In this document: positions 31,231 to 40,095 of the stretch, piece after piece
Layout: each line of letters opens with the position of its first letter
Position numbering within the stretch: position 1 is the first letter of the stretch
Assembly: GCF_003946405.1 (NCBI RefSeq)
Contig: NZ_RHOG01000013.1
Location: 1-57,212 of the forward strand
Source of the DNA: Lacticaseibacillus yichunensis
Lineage (GTDB): Bacteria; Bacillota; Bacilli; Lactobacillales; Lactobacillaceae
DNA: 57,212 nt
Reading direction: 5' to 3'
Position numbers and translations under genes: made by a program
Notes under the pieces: model-generated
Told to the model about the DNA's origin: nothing
Databases searched by the model: none
Seen by the model: only the letters and a program-made list of their open reading frames with translations

Positions 31231-32538
31231 ATGAGTGAAAACAACGTAACGAACGAGAACGCGGAGACGATGGCAGATGCGCTGAATAGCGTTGAGACTG
31301 TCCACGTCGGCGATACGGTCAAGGCTGAGGTCTTGGCAGTTGAAGACAAGCAACTGGTAGTAGGTATCGAGGGCACCGGTGTTGAGGGTGTCGTTCCTCT
31401 GAAAGAATTATCTACTCAGCCAATCGAAGATATCAACTCGGTTGCTAAAGTCGGTGACAAGCTTGATCTTGTCGTCATCTCCACGATCGGCAAAGACAAG
31501 GAAAACGGCCAGTACCTGCTTTCCAAGAAGCGCCTCGAAGCGCAAAAGGTCTGGAAAGACATCCAGGCGAAATTCGATGCTGGTGAGACCATCACCGCAC
31601 CGGTCACCAGTGTTGTGAAGGGCGGCCTTGTTGTCAATGCCGGCGTTCGCGGCTTCATCCCGGCTTCCATGGTCGAGGATCACTTCGTCGAAGACCTTGC
31701 TTCTTACAAGGGTCAAGACCTTGAACTGAAGATCGTCGAGATCGATCCGGCTGAAAACCGCCTGATTCTTTCCCACCGTGCGATCGTTGAAGCCTCCAAG
31801 AAGGAAGCCCGCAAAGAGATCTTTGAAAAAATTCAGCCAGGCGATGTGATCGAAGGTAAAGTTGCTCGTTTGACCAACTTCGGTGCATTTGTTGACCTTG
31901 GCGGCGTGGATGGTTTGGTCCATGTTTCTGAGATCGCATTTGACCACGTTGACAAGCCGAGCGACGTGCTCAAAGTCGGCCAGGATGTGAAGGTGAAAGT
32001 CCTCGCCGTTGACGAAGACCGCGACCGCATCTCCCTGTCCATCAAGGCGACCTTGCCACAGCCTTGGGACAACATCGAAAGCGAAGCCCCAGAAGGCAGC
32101 GTCCTTAAAGGGACCGTTAAGCGCCTGACCAGCTTTGGCGCATTCGTTGAAGTCTTCCCTGGTGTTGAAGGTTTGGTCCACATTTCCCAGATCTCTCACG
32201 AGCACATTGAAAAGCCGCAAGATGTTTTGGCAGAAGGCCAGGAGATCGACGTTAAAGTCCTTTCCGTTGACCCGACCCAGCATCGTCTTGCCCTTTCCAT
32301 TAAGGCTTTGACCGAAGCACCTGCTGGTTCTGAGAGCCACGAAAACAACAACAGCAACAACCGCGGTGGCAACCGCAGTAGCAACCGTGGTGGCGAAAGC
32401 CGCGGCCGTCGTGGCGGTCGTCGTGAAGAGCACACCGCCATCCCAGCTGAATACCAGCAGGATGACTCTGGCTTTACCTTGGGCGATTTGATCGGCCAAC
32501 AGCTGAAAGACGCTGCAAAAGGTAACGACGAAGACTAA
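31231..32538 (+). CDS. rpsA: Ribosomal protein S1 homologue with RGG-like tail
   Basis: RNA-binding protein of 435 residues from the ATG at 31231 (9 bases after GGAGG; an upstream start at 31198 lacks a site). Four S1 repeats are visible at about 25-95, 110-175, 195-265 and 280-350; the last two carry the typical GAFV-GLVH-S signature. After residue 370 it becomes Asn/Gly/Arg/Ser rich with several RGG and RGR triplets, then ends with an acidic helix ([14 protein letters not shown]). Such an RGG-type tail suggests extra RNA affinity. It is shorter than the six-repeat E. coli S1. Confidence 0.92.
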   Translation: MSENNVTNENAETMADALNSVETVHVGDTVKAEVLAVEDKQLVVGIEGTGVEGVVPLKELSTQPIEDINSVAKVGDKLDLVVISTIGKDKENGQYLLSKKRLEAQKVWKDIQAKFDAGETITAPVTSVVKGGLVVNAGVRGFIPASMVEDHFVEDLASYKGQDLELKIVEIDPAENRLILSHRAIVEASKKEARKEIFEKIQPGDVIEGKVARLTNFGAFVDLGGVDGLVHVSEIAFDHVDKPSDVLKVGQDVKVKVLAVDEDRDRISLSIKATLPQPWDNIESEAPEGSVLKGTVKRLTSFGAFVEVFPGVEGLVHISQISHEHIEKPQDVLAEGQEIDVKVLSVDPTQHRLALSIKALTEAPAGSESHENNNSNNRGGNRSSNRGGESRGRRGGRREEHTAIPAEYQQDDSGFTLGDLIGQQLKDAAKGNDED

Positions 32539-32560
32539 TTTTCGCTGAGACCGTACAACA

Positions 32561-32602
32561 AAGACCGGGACAAACCAAAAACGGTTTGCGCCCGGTTTTT
32601 TT
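32561..32602 (+). terminator. rpsA terminator
   Basis: AGACCGGG-CAAACC pairs with GGTTTG-CCCGGTTT, followed by T7. Confidence 0.88.
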
Positions 32603-32681
32603 GAGGGTAACGGTCGGGACTACGGGCAACAGGCAAGCGCAAACCGACTTGCCTAGTCCTCGTGTTTTGCCCGACGCCCTC
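32603..32681 (+). ncRNA. Possible structured leader upstream of der
   Basis: Nested pairing: GAGGG (32603-32607) with CCCTC (32677-32681), GTCGGG with CCCGAC, and an inner AGGCAAG/CTTGCCT hairpin. It immediately follows the rpsA terminator and ends about 27 bp before the der start. Confidence 0.35.
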
Positions 32682-32708
32682 GGAACCAACTCAAAGGAAG
32701 TGAACCCT

Positions 32709-34019
32709 ATGGCATTACCAACACTTGCAATCGTCGGCCGGCCCAATGTCGGCAAATCGACGATCTTTAACCGCATCCTCGGTGAACGTGTCTCCATCGT
32801 GGAGGATGCCCCTGGCGTGACGCGTGACCGGATCTATGGCCGCGCCCAGTGGCTTGGCAAAGATTTCGCCGTGATCGATACAGGCGGGATCGACATGGGC
32901 GATGAACCCCTACTTTCCCAGATCACCCAACAGGCAGAGATCGCCATCGAAGAAGCAGACGTGATCGTCTTTTTGACCAGCATCGAAGGTGGCGTCACCG
33001 ATGCCGATGAGAAGGTGGCTCAGATTCTTTACCGCGCCGATAAACCGGTCGTACTTGCCGTCAATAAAGTCGACAACCCGGAGCGCCGCCAGGACATTTA
33101 TGATTTTTATTCCCTTGGCTTTGGTGAACCCTATCCACTGTCCGGAGCACATGGCATCGGGCTGGGGGACCTGCTCGACGCCGTGTTTGCCGCATTCCCG
33201 GCAGAAGGCACAGGCGATGAGGATGACCGCATCAAGTTCTCCTTGATTGGTCGGCCCAATGTCGGCAAATCCTCTCTTGTCAACGCGATTCTCGGTGAAG
33301 AGCGCGTGATCGTATCCAACATCGAAGGCACCACCCGCGACGCGATCGACACCAAGTTCACGGACAACGGGCAGGATTTTGCGATGATCGACACCGCGGG
33401 CATTCGCAAACGCGGCAAGGTCTATGAAAATACTGAAAAGTATGCCGTCATGCGTGCGCTACGTGCGATCGACCGCTCCGACGTTGTCCTGGTGATCTTG
33501 AACGCCGAGGAAGGCATCCGCGAGCAGGATAAAAAGGTCGCGGGGTACGCCCATGAGGCTGGTCGCGGCATCATTATCGTCGTCAATAAATGGGACACCA
33601 TTAAGGACAAAGATAATCACACGATGCAGGAGTTTGAGGCGCACATTCGGGACGAATTCCAGTACCTGGATTACGCGCCGATCATCTTCGTGTCAGCGCT
33701 CACAAAGCAGCGCCTGCGCAACTTACCGGCGATGATCGCAACGGTTTCTGAAAATCAAAATCGCCGGATTCAAAGCTCTGTGCTCAACGACGTGCTGATG
33801 GATGCCCTGACCGTGACCCCAACGCCGACGGTCAATGGGAAGCGTCTCAGAATCTATTACATGACCCAAGTGGCGGTCAAACCGCCGACATTTGTGGTTT
33901 TCGTCAACGATCCGGACATGTTGCACTTCTCGTATGAGCGTTTTCTCATAAATCAGTTGCGCCAAACCTTCGATTTCTCCGGCACACCGATCCACTTGAT
34001 CGCGCGAAGTCGCAAGTGA
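32709..34019 (+). CDS. der: Ribosome biogenesis GTPase Der (EngA)
   Basis: Essential double-GTPase for 50S assembly. The 436-residue protein starts [18 protein letters not shown] and has two G domains, with P-loops GRPNVGKS at 10-17 and again at about 183-190. Each has DTxG (DTGGID; DTAGIR) and NKxD (NKVD; NKWD). A C-terminal KH-like domain covers about 355-436. The ATG at 32709 follows AAAGGAAG; the longer in-frame reading would cross the rpsA terminator and leader. Confidence 0.96.
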   Translation: MALPTLAIVGRPNVGKSTIFNRILGERVSIVEDAPGVTRDRIYGRAQWLGKDFAVIDTGGIDMGDEPLLSQITQQAEIAIEEADVIVFLTSIEGGVTDADEKVAQILYRADKPVVLAVNKVDNPERRQDIYDFYSLGFGEPYPLSGAHGIGLGDLLDAVFAAFPAEGTGDEDDRIKFSLIGRPNVGKSSLVNAILGEERVIVSNIEGTTRDAIDTKFTDNGQDFAMIDTAGIRKRGKVYENTEKYAVMRALRAIDRSDVVLVILNAEEGIREQDKKVAGYAHEAGRGIIIVVNKWDTIKDKDNHTMQEFEAHIRDEFQYLDYAPIIFVSALTKQRLRNLPAMIATVSENQNRRIQSSVLNDVLMDALTVTPTPTVNGKRLRIYYMTQVAVKPPTFVVFVNDPDMLHFSYERFLINQLRQTFDFSGTPIHLIARSRK

Positions 34020-34110
34020 CGGGGCTTTGAGGCATTTGTCTCAAAATCGTCGCTTTCAAAGGAATATTTTCAATCAATAACAAAAATACTTTTCTAAATA
34101 CGAAAAATCC

Positions 34111-34139
34111 TTGCTACAACGGGCTTTCTGTGCTATCTT
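34111..34139 (+). promoter_or_regulatory. hup promoter
   Basis: TTGCTA (34111-34116) and TATCTT (34134-34139) are exactly 17 bp apart. The leader that follows is about 100 nt and contains an AGATGG/CCATCT hairpin (34210-34225) just before the GGAGGTG site. Confidence 0.65.
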
Positions 34140-34248
34140 TAACGATGAAATGGTGATACCGCTTTATCATTGTTTCCTCATTCTTGAGAAACTCAGGGTG
34201 GGTATATTTAGATGGTCCGCCATCTAAATCAACGGAGGTGAAATGACT

Positions 34249-34524
34249 ATGGCAAACAAAGCAGAATTGATCGAAAACGTTGCTACCACGACGGGCTTGA
34301 CCAAGAAGGACGCAACCGCTGCAGTCGATGCAGTATTCGGTTCCATCCAGGCTTCCTTGGCTAAGGGCGATAAGGTACAACTGATCGGCTTCGGCAACTT
34401 CGAAGTCCGCGAACGCGCAGCCCGCAAAGGCCGCAACCCGCAAACCGGTGCTGAGATCGAGATCCCAGCATCCAAAGTACCTGCATTCAAGCCTGGCAAG
34501 GCACTCAAGGACGCTGTGAAGTAG
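34249..34524 (+). CDS. hup: DNA-binding protein HU
   Basis: Histone-like nucleoid protein of 91 residues. It starts [12 protein letters not shown], and the DNA-intercalating arm region reads [33 protein letters not shown] at the C-terminus, the usual HU pattern. I use the ATG at 34249, 8 bases after GGAGGTG, rather than the ATG at 34243, which is only 2 bases from it. It has its own promoter and terminator, fitting an abundant protein. Confidence 0.96.
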   Translation: MANKAELIENVATTTGLTKKDATAAVDAVFGSIQASLAKGDKVQLIGFGNFEVRERAARKGRNPQTGAEIEIPASKVPAFKPGKALKDAVK

Positions 34525-34553
34525 TCTCCTTGAAGCAATGATAGGTTTACTTA

Positions 34554-34583
34554 GACCGAGTCCTCACGGGGACCCGGTTTTTA
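34554..34583 (+). terminator. hup terminator
   Basis: CCGAGTCC pairs with GGACCCGG around TCAC, followed by T5. Confidence 0.85.
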
Positions 34584-34788
34584 TTTGCTCGAAAAAAAAG
34601 CAAGCGAGTCGGGGGCGTGTAGACAAATCGCTTAGATAAGAGATACTTTGCGTCTGAAGACGGCTGGAGCTATGTTAGAGCCTGGATACAATGCGATTCG
34701 TTGGTGTTGACCTAGGATTATTTCTCGCTGTCGTTACCCATTTGTAATCAGGCAGTACTGACTGACGAAAACTGTAGTGCTGGATGTA

Positions 34789-34946
34789 GGGTGGGCTCCG
34801 GCCAGAAACGGCTCAGCCCCCTCGTCGTTGTTAGCGGCTGTGCCGCTTACAACGAAAGTGAGCTTTAAGACCGCGACCTTTGCGGGCTTAAAGTCACTTG
34901 TCCGCTCTACTTCGGTCGCCAGCCGATTTCTGGCCGGAGCCCACCC
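34789..34946 (+). repeat. Family 2 multi-branched repeat, copy 2
   Basis: The outer stem is a perfect 20-bp pairing of 34789-34808 with 34927-34946 (GGGTGGGCTCCGGCCAGAAA and its complement). Inside are GTTGTTAGCGGC/GCCGCTTACAAC and AAGTGAGCTTTAAG/CTTAAAGTCACTT. The G-C pairs of the other copies are replaced by pairing A-T or T-A changes on both sides. It is the main content of the 515-bp gap between hup and the TPR gene; the 200 bases before it show nothing I recognise. Confidence 0.85.
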
Positions 34947-35042
34947 GGGCGTGACATCTTACCTAGACAGCGTCGTTGCAGAACACAATTGTCGACAGCG
35001 CCGCAAGAGACGGGTAAACTAGTTTGAGCGGAGGTGCAGACG

Positions 35043-36311
35043 ATGAGTTATTCAGAACAAATGCTTGACGCGCTCGAAAGCGGCGACATGGCCAAGGCGC
35101 GTGACGATTTTCAACAAGTCTTGGCACATGACGATGATGAGACAAAATATAATCTAGCCGGCGAACTCTATGCGCTTGGCTTCACCGGCCAGGCGCAGCG
35201 ACTCTATGAAGAGCTGCTCGGCAAATACCCGGACGAAGACGACATCCGTACCTCGCTGGCGGATATCGCCACATCTAATGGCGACGCGGATAAGGCGCTG
35301 AAATACCTGAGCGAGATCTCGCCCGACAGCGACGCCTATGTGCAGTCGTTGATCGCGGCTGCCGATGTCTATCAGACCCAGGGGCTTTATGAGGTCAGTG
35401 AACAGAAACTCCTGACGGCGGCGCGTTTGGCACCCGATGAGCCGATCATCACGTTTGCGCTGGGCGAGTTGTATTTTGCCTGGGGGAAAGATGAACAGGC
35501 GAATGCGGCTTATTCTCAGCTGATCAGTGAAGGCGAGGAAACGATCGCCGGCGTCGACATTCTCGCGCGCCAAGCGTCGACGCTGGCGAATCTCGGCCAA
35601 TACGAGGAGGCCATCGACGCATATGAGGCTGTCGCGGAAGGTGCGCTGACCATTGACGACCGATTTTCCCTGGGGAGCCTGTATCTTCAGCTTCAAGAAT
35701 ATGGGAAGGCGGCGAAAATTCTGCAGGATGTGATCGACGCCGACAGCAGTTATGCTAATGCCTATCTGCCGCTGGCCCAGGCGTTGCGGCAGGATCAACG
35801 TGAAGACGCGGCGTTGACCGTTGTGCAAAATGGGGTGGCGGTGGATGATACCAATCCGCAACTCTACCTCCTTGGGGCGCAGCTGGCCTTGCGTGCGGCG
35901 GATACGGACCTTGCGAAACGCTATTTGCAACATGCCCGCCAGATCGATCCCGAGGACCAGACGATCATGCTGGCCTGGAGCAATCTGCTTCTTCAGACCG
36001 GCGAGGATCAGGCCAACATTGATTTCTTGTCGGCAATCGACAACAGCGGCGACATCGACCCGCAGATCTATTGGAACCTGGCGAAGAGCTATGATCGCCT
36101 CGATCAGGTGGAAAAGGCGCGCGAGAATTATCTCCTGGCGTTTCGACCATTCCAAGATCAGCCGGACTTCTTGCACGACCTGATCGATTTCTTCCAATCG
36201 ACTGGAGCCACCGCCGAACTCAAGGCCGCTTTGACGCGTTACCTCGCGCTGGTGCCGGATGATGATGACATGCAGGCCCGGTTGGATGAGCTCAACGACG
36301 AAGCCGACTGA
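35043..36311 (+). CDS. Tetratricopeptide repeat protein
   Basis: 422-residue soluble, acidic protein made of about ten TPR-like helical pairs (for example QRLYEELLGKYPDEDDIRTSLAD, EEAIDAYEAVAEGAL, KRYLQHARQIDPEDQTIMLAWSNLL). No signal peptide or membrane segment is visible, so it is probably a cytoplasmic protein-interaction scaffold. The der-hup-TPR order is common in lactobacilli. I use the ATG at 35043, 6 bases after GGAGGTG; the GTG at 35034 lies inside that site. No enzymatic domain is seen. Confidence 0.85.
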   Translation: MSYSEQMLDALESGDMAKARDDFQQVLAHDDDETKYNLAGELYALGFTGQAQRLYEELLGKYPDEDDIRTSLADIATSNGDADKALKYLSEISPDSDAYVQSLIAAADVYQTQGLYEVSEQKLLTAARLAPDEPIITFALGELYFAWGKDEQANAAYSQLISEGEETIAGVDILARQASTLANLGQYEEAIDAYEAVAEGALTIDDRFSLGSLYLQLQEYGKAAKILQDVIDADSSYANAYLPLAQALRQDQREDAALTVVQNGVAVDDTNPQLYLLGAQLALRAADTDLAKRYLQHARQIDPEDQTIMLAWSNLLLQTGEDQANIDFLSAIDNSGDIDPQIYWNLAKSYDRLDQVEKARENYLLAFRPFQDQPDFLHDLIDFFQSTGATAELKAALTRYLALVPDDDDMQARLDELNDEAD

Positions 36312-36357
36312 CAGCCATTTTTCGCCGAACCAAATGACAGCCATTTTTCACCGAACC
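36309..36357 (+). repeat. Two-copy 23-bp direct repeat at the TPR gene stop
   Basis: TGACAGCCATTTTTCNCCGAACC occurs at 36309-36331 and 36335-36357 with one mismatch. The first copy begins with the stop codon of the TPR gene. Confidence 0.8.
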
Positions 36358-36359
36358 GA

Positions 36360-36479
36360 GTTGGGCTTCGCCGAGCAGGGGTGGCACATGTAGTCGTCCC
36401 GGTCGCCCGATGGCCAAGTGCGCCATCAACCGCCCGGGCCGAACTACCTGCCCACCCCTAAACGCTCGCCTGCGCACCC
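36360..36479 (+). repeat. Family 1 long-hairpin repeat, copy E
   Basis: TTGGGCTTCG start, GAGCAGGGGTGG outer arm with CCACCCCTAAACGCTC, a GGTCGCCCGATGGC apical half and GCGCCATCAACC return, and the tail TGCGCACCC. It lies between the converging TPR and YitT genes. Confidence 0.75.
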
Positions 36480-36485
36480 TGAATC

Positions 36486-36525
36486 AAAAAACGATCCGTG
36501 CGCGGTAGCGTCGGGTCGTTTTTGC
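36486..36525. terminator. Bidirectional terminator between the TPR and YitT genes
   Basis: AAAAACGATCC pairs with GGGTCGTTTTT. There are A and T runs on both sides, so it could serve both converging genes. Confidence 0.65.
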
Positions 36526-36532
36526 GTCTATT

Positions 36533-37411
36533 TTATAAATGAAAAAGTTTGCGTGGTTTGCGTTTATACGTGAAGCCTTCGCCCAGCGCCTCGTGCACGT
36601 CGATGATGGTGACGAACGCCTGGTCATCGAACCGGTCGATGATCCGTTTGACCGCCGCGATCTCAGTTTGCGCGACCACCGCGTAAACAACGTGCTTTGG
36701 GTCATGGGCAAAGCCGCCTTCCGCATTCAAGAAGGTGACGCCGCGTTCAAGCTCGGCCATGATCGCAGAGGCAATGGGCTGCGCCTGATCCGACACGACC
36801 AGCACGCCCTTTGCCGCGTAGGTCCCTTCCTGCACAAAGTCCACGATGCGGGAAAACACGTAAGAGGCGACCAATGTGTACATCATCAATTCCAAGTTGA
36901 GGTAGGACAAGCTGGCTGTTAAGACCACCACGTCGAAAAATAGGAGCGAGCGGCCCATCGGAATGCCGGTCTGTTTTTCCAAAATGCGGGCGATCACATC
37001 CGAGCCGCCGGTGGTGCCGCCGCGGCGGTAAATGAGGCCGCTGCCGATGCCGCCGAACAGCCCGGCCAAGATCGCGGCGATGAACAGGTCGTGATGAATG
37101 TTGAGGGCGACTGGGACGCGCTGCCAAAGCCAAAGCCAAAAGGACAACATGACCGTGCCGTAGATGGTATACGCAAGCGCCTTTTTCCCGAGGAAGCGGT
37201 AGCCGACCAAGATCAATGGAATATTCAAGACGATGGTCGAATACGCCGGATCGATGTGCAACCAATAGCGGATGATCAGCGTGATCCCTGTAATGCCGCC
37301 TTCCGCCAGGTGATTAGCGATATTGACCGTCACCAACCCAAATCCATACAGCGCACAACCCAGCGCGATCAATAAAAGATCCAGCGCTTCCTGTTTTTTG
37401 ATCCAGCGCAT
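36533..37411 (-). CDS. YitT family membrane protein (DUF161 + DUF2179)
   Basis: 292-residue protein with five to six membrane segments in the first roughly 195 residues, including the conserved RRGGTTGGSDVIARIL stretch (about 130-145) of the YitT_membrane family. A C-terminal soluble DUF2179 domain follows (about 210-280, ending TIIDVHEALGEGF). Function is not established. The ATG at 37411 follows GGAGGTGG; the longer reading from 37438 begins with that purine-rich stretch. It is divergent from cca by 99 bp. Confidence 0.85.
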   Translation of the reverse strand: MRWIKKQEALDLLLIALGCALYGFGLVTVNIANHLAEGGITGITLIIRYWLHIDPAYSTIVLNIPLILVGYRFLGKKALAYTIYGTVMLSFWLWLWQRVPVALNIHHDLFIAAILAGLFGGIGSGLIYRRGGTTGGSDVIARILEKQTGIPMGRSLLFFDVVVLTASLSYLNLELMMYTLVASYVFSRIVDFVQEGTYAAKGVLVVSDQAQPIASAIMAELERGVTFLNAEGGFAHDPKHVVYAVVAQTEIAAVKRIIDRFDDQAFVTIIDVHEALGEGFTYKRKPRKLFHL

Positions 37412-37510
37412 GCACCCACCTCCAATTCCCTTCATCATACCAGAATTGCCGGCATTCTTGGAACAAATGGGCTGGATTTGCTATGATAGACCAGAAAGCG
37501 GGGAAGAAGT

Positions 37511-38689
37511 ATGCAGATCGATCTGAGACATCCTGATTTTTACAACGCGCTGCCTCTGTTGCGGCAGATCGAGGCCGCGGGGTTTGAGGCCTATTTTGTC
37601 GGCGGAAGCGTCCGCGATGCGCTACTCGGCTTGCCGATTCACGATGTCGACATTGCCAGCTCGGCGTATCCCGAGGAGATCAAGCAGATTTTCCGCAAAA
37701 CAGTGGATACTGGCATTCAACATGGCACGGTGATGGTCCTCGATCATGGAACCGGCTACGAGGTGACCACGTTCCGCACCGAATCGACGTACCAGGATTT
37801 TCGCCGGCCGGATCACGTGACCTTTGTGCGCTCGCTGGAAGAGGACCTCAAGCGCCGCGACTTTACGGTCAATGCGCTGGCGGTCAAACAAGACGGCACC
37901 GTGGTCGACCTTTTTGGCGGGCTGGAAGATCTTCAGGCGCGGCGCTTGGTCGCAGTCGGCAACGCCCATGACCGCTTCCATGAAGACGCCTTGCGCATGA
38001 TGCGCGCCGTGCGCTTTGAAAGCCAACTCGATTTTGCCATCGAGGCGCAGACCGAAGCGGCCATCGCCGAAAATGCGCCGCTCTTGGAAAAAATCTCCAT
38101 CGAGCGCATCGCCAGCGAGTTCACCCGTCTCTTGCTGGGCATCGCGCGCAAAGCCGGGGTAACGACATTTCTTGAGACCGGCCTGTTCAAGTACGTGCCG
38201 AACCTGGCGAACGAGGCGGCAGACCTGCGTCATTTTGCGGGCCTGCCGGAAGCCCAGCTGCCGGATGCCGAAAGCGCGTGGACTTTGCTGGCGACCTGCC
38301 TGCAAGTCGATGCGGGCAAACTCTTGCGCGACCTGAAACAGGCCAATGCGCTGATCAACCACGTCCAGCATGCCAGCGCATTAGTGGGGGCACTGCCGGA
38401 TGCCAGTCCGCTTCAACTCTTTGACGCCGGCCCCGAAGCCGTTGCGACCGCCGCGGTGGTGCAGCCGTACCGCCACCCCGATTTTGATGCGGACGGGCTG
38501 CTGGCGCGCTACCAGGCCCTGCCGATTCACAGCGCCAAGGACCTGGCGATCAGTGGCCAAGACCTGATCAAGGCAGGCATGACCCCGGGCCCGCTTTTGG
38601 GCAAAACGTTGCGGCACCTGACGGAACAAGTCGTGGCCGGGCGCCTCGAAAACGAGGCGACTATTCTTTTACACGCAGCGTTTGCGTAG
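37511..38689 (+). CDS. cca: CCA tRNA nucleotidyltransferase
   Basis: Adds or repairs the 3' CCA of tRNAs without a template. The 392-residue class II enzyme has [10 protein letters not shown] (about 31-40) and the metal-binding DVD (about 45-47), followed by [10 protein letters not shown] (about 116-125), the nucleotide-recognition EDxxR motif ([13 protein letters not shown]) and a helical C-terminal body for tRNA binding. It complements RNase Z, encoded at the left of the window. Start after GGGGAAG. Confidence 0.95.
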   Translation: MQIDLRHPDFYNALPLLRQIEAAGFEAYFVGGSVRDALLGLPIHDVDIASSAYPEEIKQIFRKTVDTGIQHGTVMVLDHGTGYEVTTFRTESTYQDFRRPDHVTFVRSLEEDLKRRDFTVNALAVKQDGTVVDLFGGLEDLQARRLVAVGNAHDRFHEDALRMMRAVRFESQLDFAIEAQTEAAIAENAPLLEKISIERIASEFTRLLLGIARKAGVTTFLETGLFKYVPNLANEAADLRHFAGLPEAQLPDAESAWTLLATCLQVDAGKLLRDLKQANALINHVQHASALVGALPDASPLQLFDAGPEAVATAAVVQPYRHPDFDADGLLARYQALPIHSAKDLAISGQDLIKAGMTPGPLLGKTLRHLTEQVVAGRLENEATILLHAAFA

Positions 38690-38702
38690 ATGTCCGAAAG
38701 CC

Positions 38703-38744
38703 CTTCTGAGTGTGGTAAGATAGCAATGTAAGCACATTCAGAAA
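38703..38744 (+). promoter_or_regulatory. Inverted repeat overlapping the ribosome binding site of the 38.8-kb gene
   Basis: CTTCTGAGTGTG (38703-38714) faces CACATTCAGAAAGG (38733-38746). The 3' arm runs into the AAAGG of the ribosome binding site, so folding could limit translation. It might instead be an operator or the cca terminator without a T run. Confidence 0.35.
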
Positions 38745-38755
38745 GGATGAGGACA

Positions 38756-39217
38756 ATGGCTGAAGAGCACGTGTTCCAGCAATTAGTTTTCCATTTTCGC
38801 AATGGCGACGAGTGGACGATCTCGCACAAGGAGTTGGCCGACATCTGGATCAGCCGGGTGACGACGAGCTACGGCCGCATCAACGGCGGCAACATTCAAG
38901 AGATCCATCCATGTAAGAGTTTCAAAGTTGAGATTCTGCCGGAAGCCGACCACGTCAAATCGACCGACATCAACACAGGTTCCCTGGAGCTGGGCATGTT
39001 CGGCCGCGCCACGAAGTATCAGGACATCGAGAAAATGGATCTGATCTTCGATGAAGAGGAGACCAAGCAGATTCAGATCTACTTCCCATTCAAGCAAAAA
39101 GACCCAAGTGGCCTCGACAATGCCTATCAAAGCAGCAAAGTGTCCCAGCACAACGGCCACCTGTACATCGTGATCGATGCCGAGCGCACCGTCGATGATG
39201 ATTACCCAGAGATCTAA
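38756..39217 (+). CDS. Conserved protein of unknown function
   Basis: 153-residue acidic soluble protein. No signal peptide, membrane segment or catalytic motif that I recognise. The sequence begins MAEEHVFQQLVFHFRNGDEWTI, contains one HPCKSF cysteine (C56 region), and has a beta-rich middle (FKVEILPEADHVKS, LELGMFGRATKYQDIEKMDLIF). I choose the ATG at 38756 with AGGATGAGG upstream; the ATG at 38747 lies inside that site. The upstream hairpin described separately includes part of the binding site. Composition matches its neighbours, so it does not look recently acquired. Confidence 0.6.
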   Translation: MAEEHVFQQLVFHFRNGDEWTISHKELADIWISRVTTSYGRINGGNIQEIHPCKSFKVEILPEADHVKSTDINTGSLELGMFGRATKYQDIEKMDLIFDEEETKQIQIYFPFKQKDPSGLDNAYQSSKVSQHNGHLYIVIDAERTVDDDYPEI

Positions 39218-39222
39218 TACCA

Positions 39223-39258
39223 GACGCCATTTACCTTCAAGGTAGGTGGCGCTTTTCT
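39223..39258 (+). terminator. Terminator of the 38.8-kb gene
   Basis: ACGCCATTTACCTT pairs with AAGGTAGGTGGCGC over a one-base loop region, followed by T4. Confidence 0.8.
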
Positions 39259-39291
39259 GTGTAAAAACAACGGCGTTTTCCCCCGCATTCG

Positions 39292-39512
39292 ACGTGTTTC
39301 TTCTATTATAAAGACACCCGTTCCCACAGTGGAAAAATGAAACGGTCGTTCTGGTTAAAAATAGTAGTCAGAAAAATAACGACGTGGTAAAATGCTCTCA
39401 GGTAATTTACCAGCCCGCAGCGATGCGAGCGGCGCCGGCTTCGACCGCCTGTGATGTCTGCAGCATCCCAGCCGCGTATCGTCGAGACCGGCGTCCTGGG
39501 GGCTTTATTTTC
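39292..39512 (+). ncRNA. Candidate small RNA gene with its own promoter
   Basis: The 19-bp sequence at 39292-39310, identical to that at 23098, ends in TATTATA and could be a -10 region. Downstream come hairpin TGGTAAA/TTTACCA (39385-39412) and then a long stem, AGCCC-CAG / CTG-GGGCT plus GCGCCGG-UCGAC / GTCGA-CCGGCGT, enclosing GATG/CATC. It ends in TTTATTTT. No reading frame fits. The size of about 195 nt would suit a 6S-like RNA, but I cannot identify the class. Confidence 0.45.
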
Positions 39513-39539
39513 TCAGCCGTTCGTTTTTCCGTGTGAGTA

Positions 39540-39588
39540 CAAAATGGTCAGTTCGGGTCCGGGGGGGCTCTCCGGACTGATCATTTTT
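39540..39588. terminator. Strong hairpin with T run
   Basis: AAAATGGTCAGT with the TCCGG core pairs with CCGGACTGATCATTTTTT. It lies after the candidate RNA and probably ends its transcription. The following 200 bases (39600-39800) show nothing I recognise. Confidence 0.7.
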
Positions 39589-39796
39589 TGTAGGAAGGAA
39601 GGGACACCCTAAATGAAGGTGGTGCTCTGGGAGAAGGTGCTAGAGAAGGCTCGGATGCTTCAACAATCGTCGAAAATTTGTGAAGGTGAAAAAGCGGAGT
39701 GACTGGGGCTTGAAGTGATGACTGCTAACAGACTGATCTGCTGGGTAGAGTCAGATAACTCGAAGCTTCACGTGCGAGGAGTTAGGGTTGTTGAAG

Positions 39797-40010
39797 GCTG
39801 GATGTGAGGGGGGCTCCGGCCAGAAGCGGCTCGCTTCGCATGTCTTGGCGTAAGGCATAAATGCCTAACGCCAAGAGCACCCCCTCTCTCGTCGGTGTTA
39901 GCGGCTCGGCCGCTTACACCGAAAACGAGCTTTGAGACCGCGCATTTCCGCGGGCTCAAAGTCGTTTGGGAGCGTTCCAGCCGATTTCTGGCCGGAGCCC
40001 ACCCGGGCGT
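39797..40010 (+). repeat. Family 2 multi-branched repeat, copy 3 (long form)
   Basis: The outer stem GGGCTCCGGCCAGAA (39811-39825) pairs with 39986-40000. Inside are an extra CTTGGCGTAAGGCAT / ATGCCTAACGCCAAG hairpin, then GGTGTTAGCGGC/GCCGCTTACACC and AAACGAGCTTTGAG/CTCAAAGTCGTTT. It shares its left flank (GCTGGATGT) and right flank (CACCCGGGCGT) with copy 2. It fills the space before the ABC-F gene. Confidence 0.85.
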
Positions 40011-40095
40011 TTTCTCCAATCCACCCAGTTGAACCCCCGGTTGCGCCACTTGATTTCATGGTACACTAGAACCAGTATCAGGAAACGAGGGCATT

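Noticed and set aside
39292-39512. RNase P RNA, tmRNA or SRP RNA
   Set aside because: The conserved core sequences of these RNAs are absent and the length does not fit RNase P or tmRNA.
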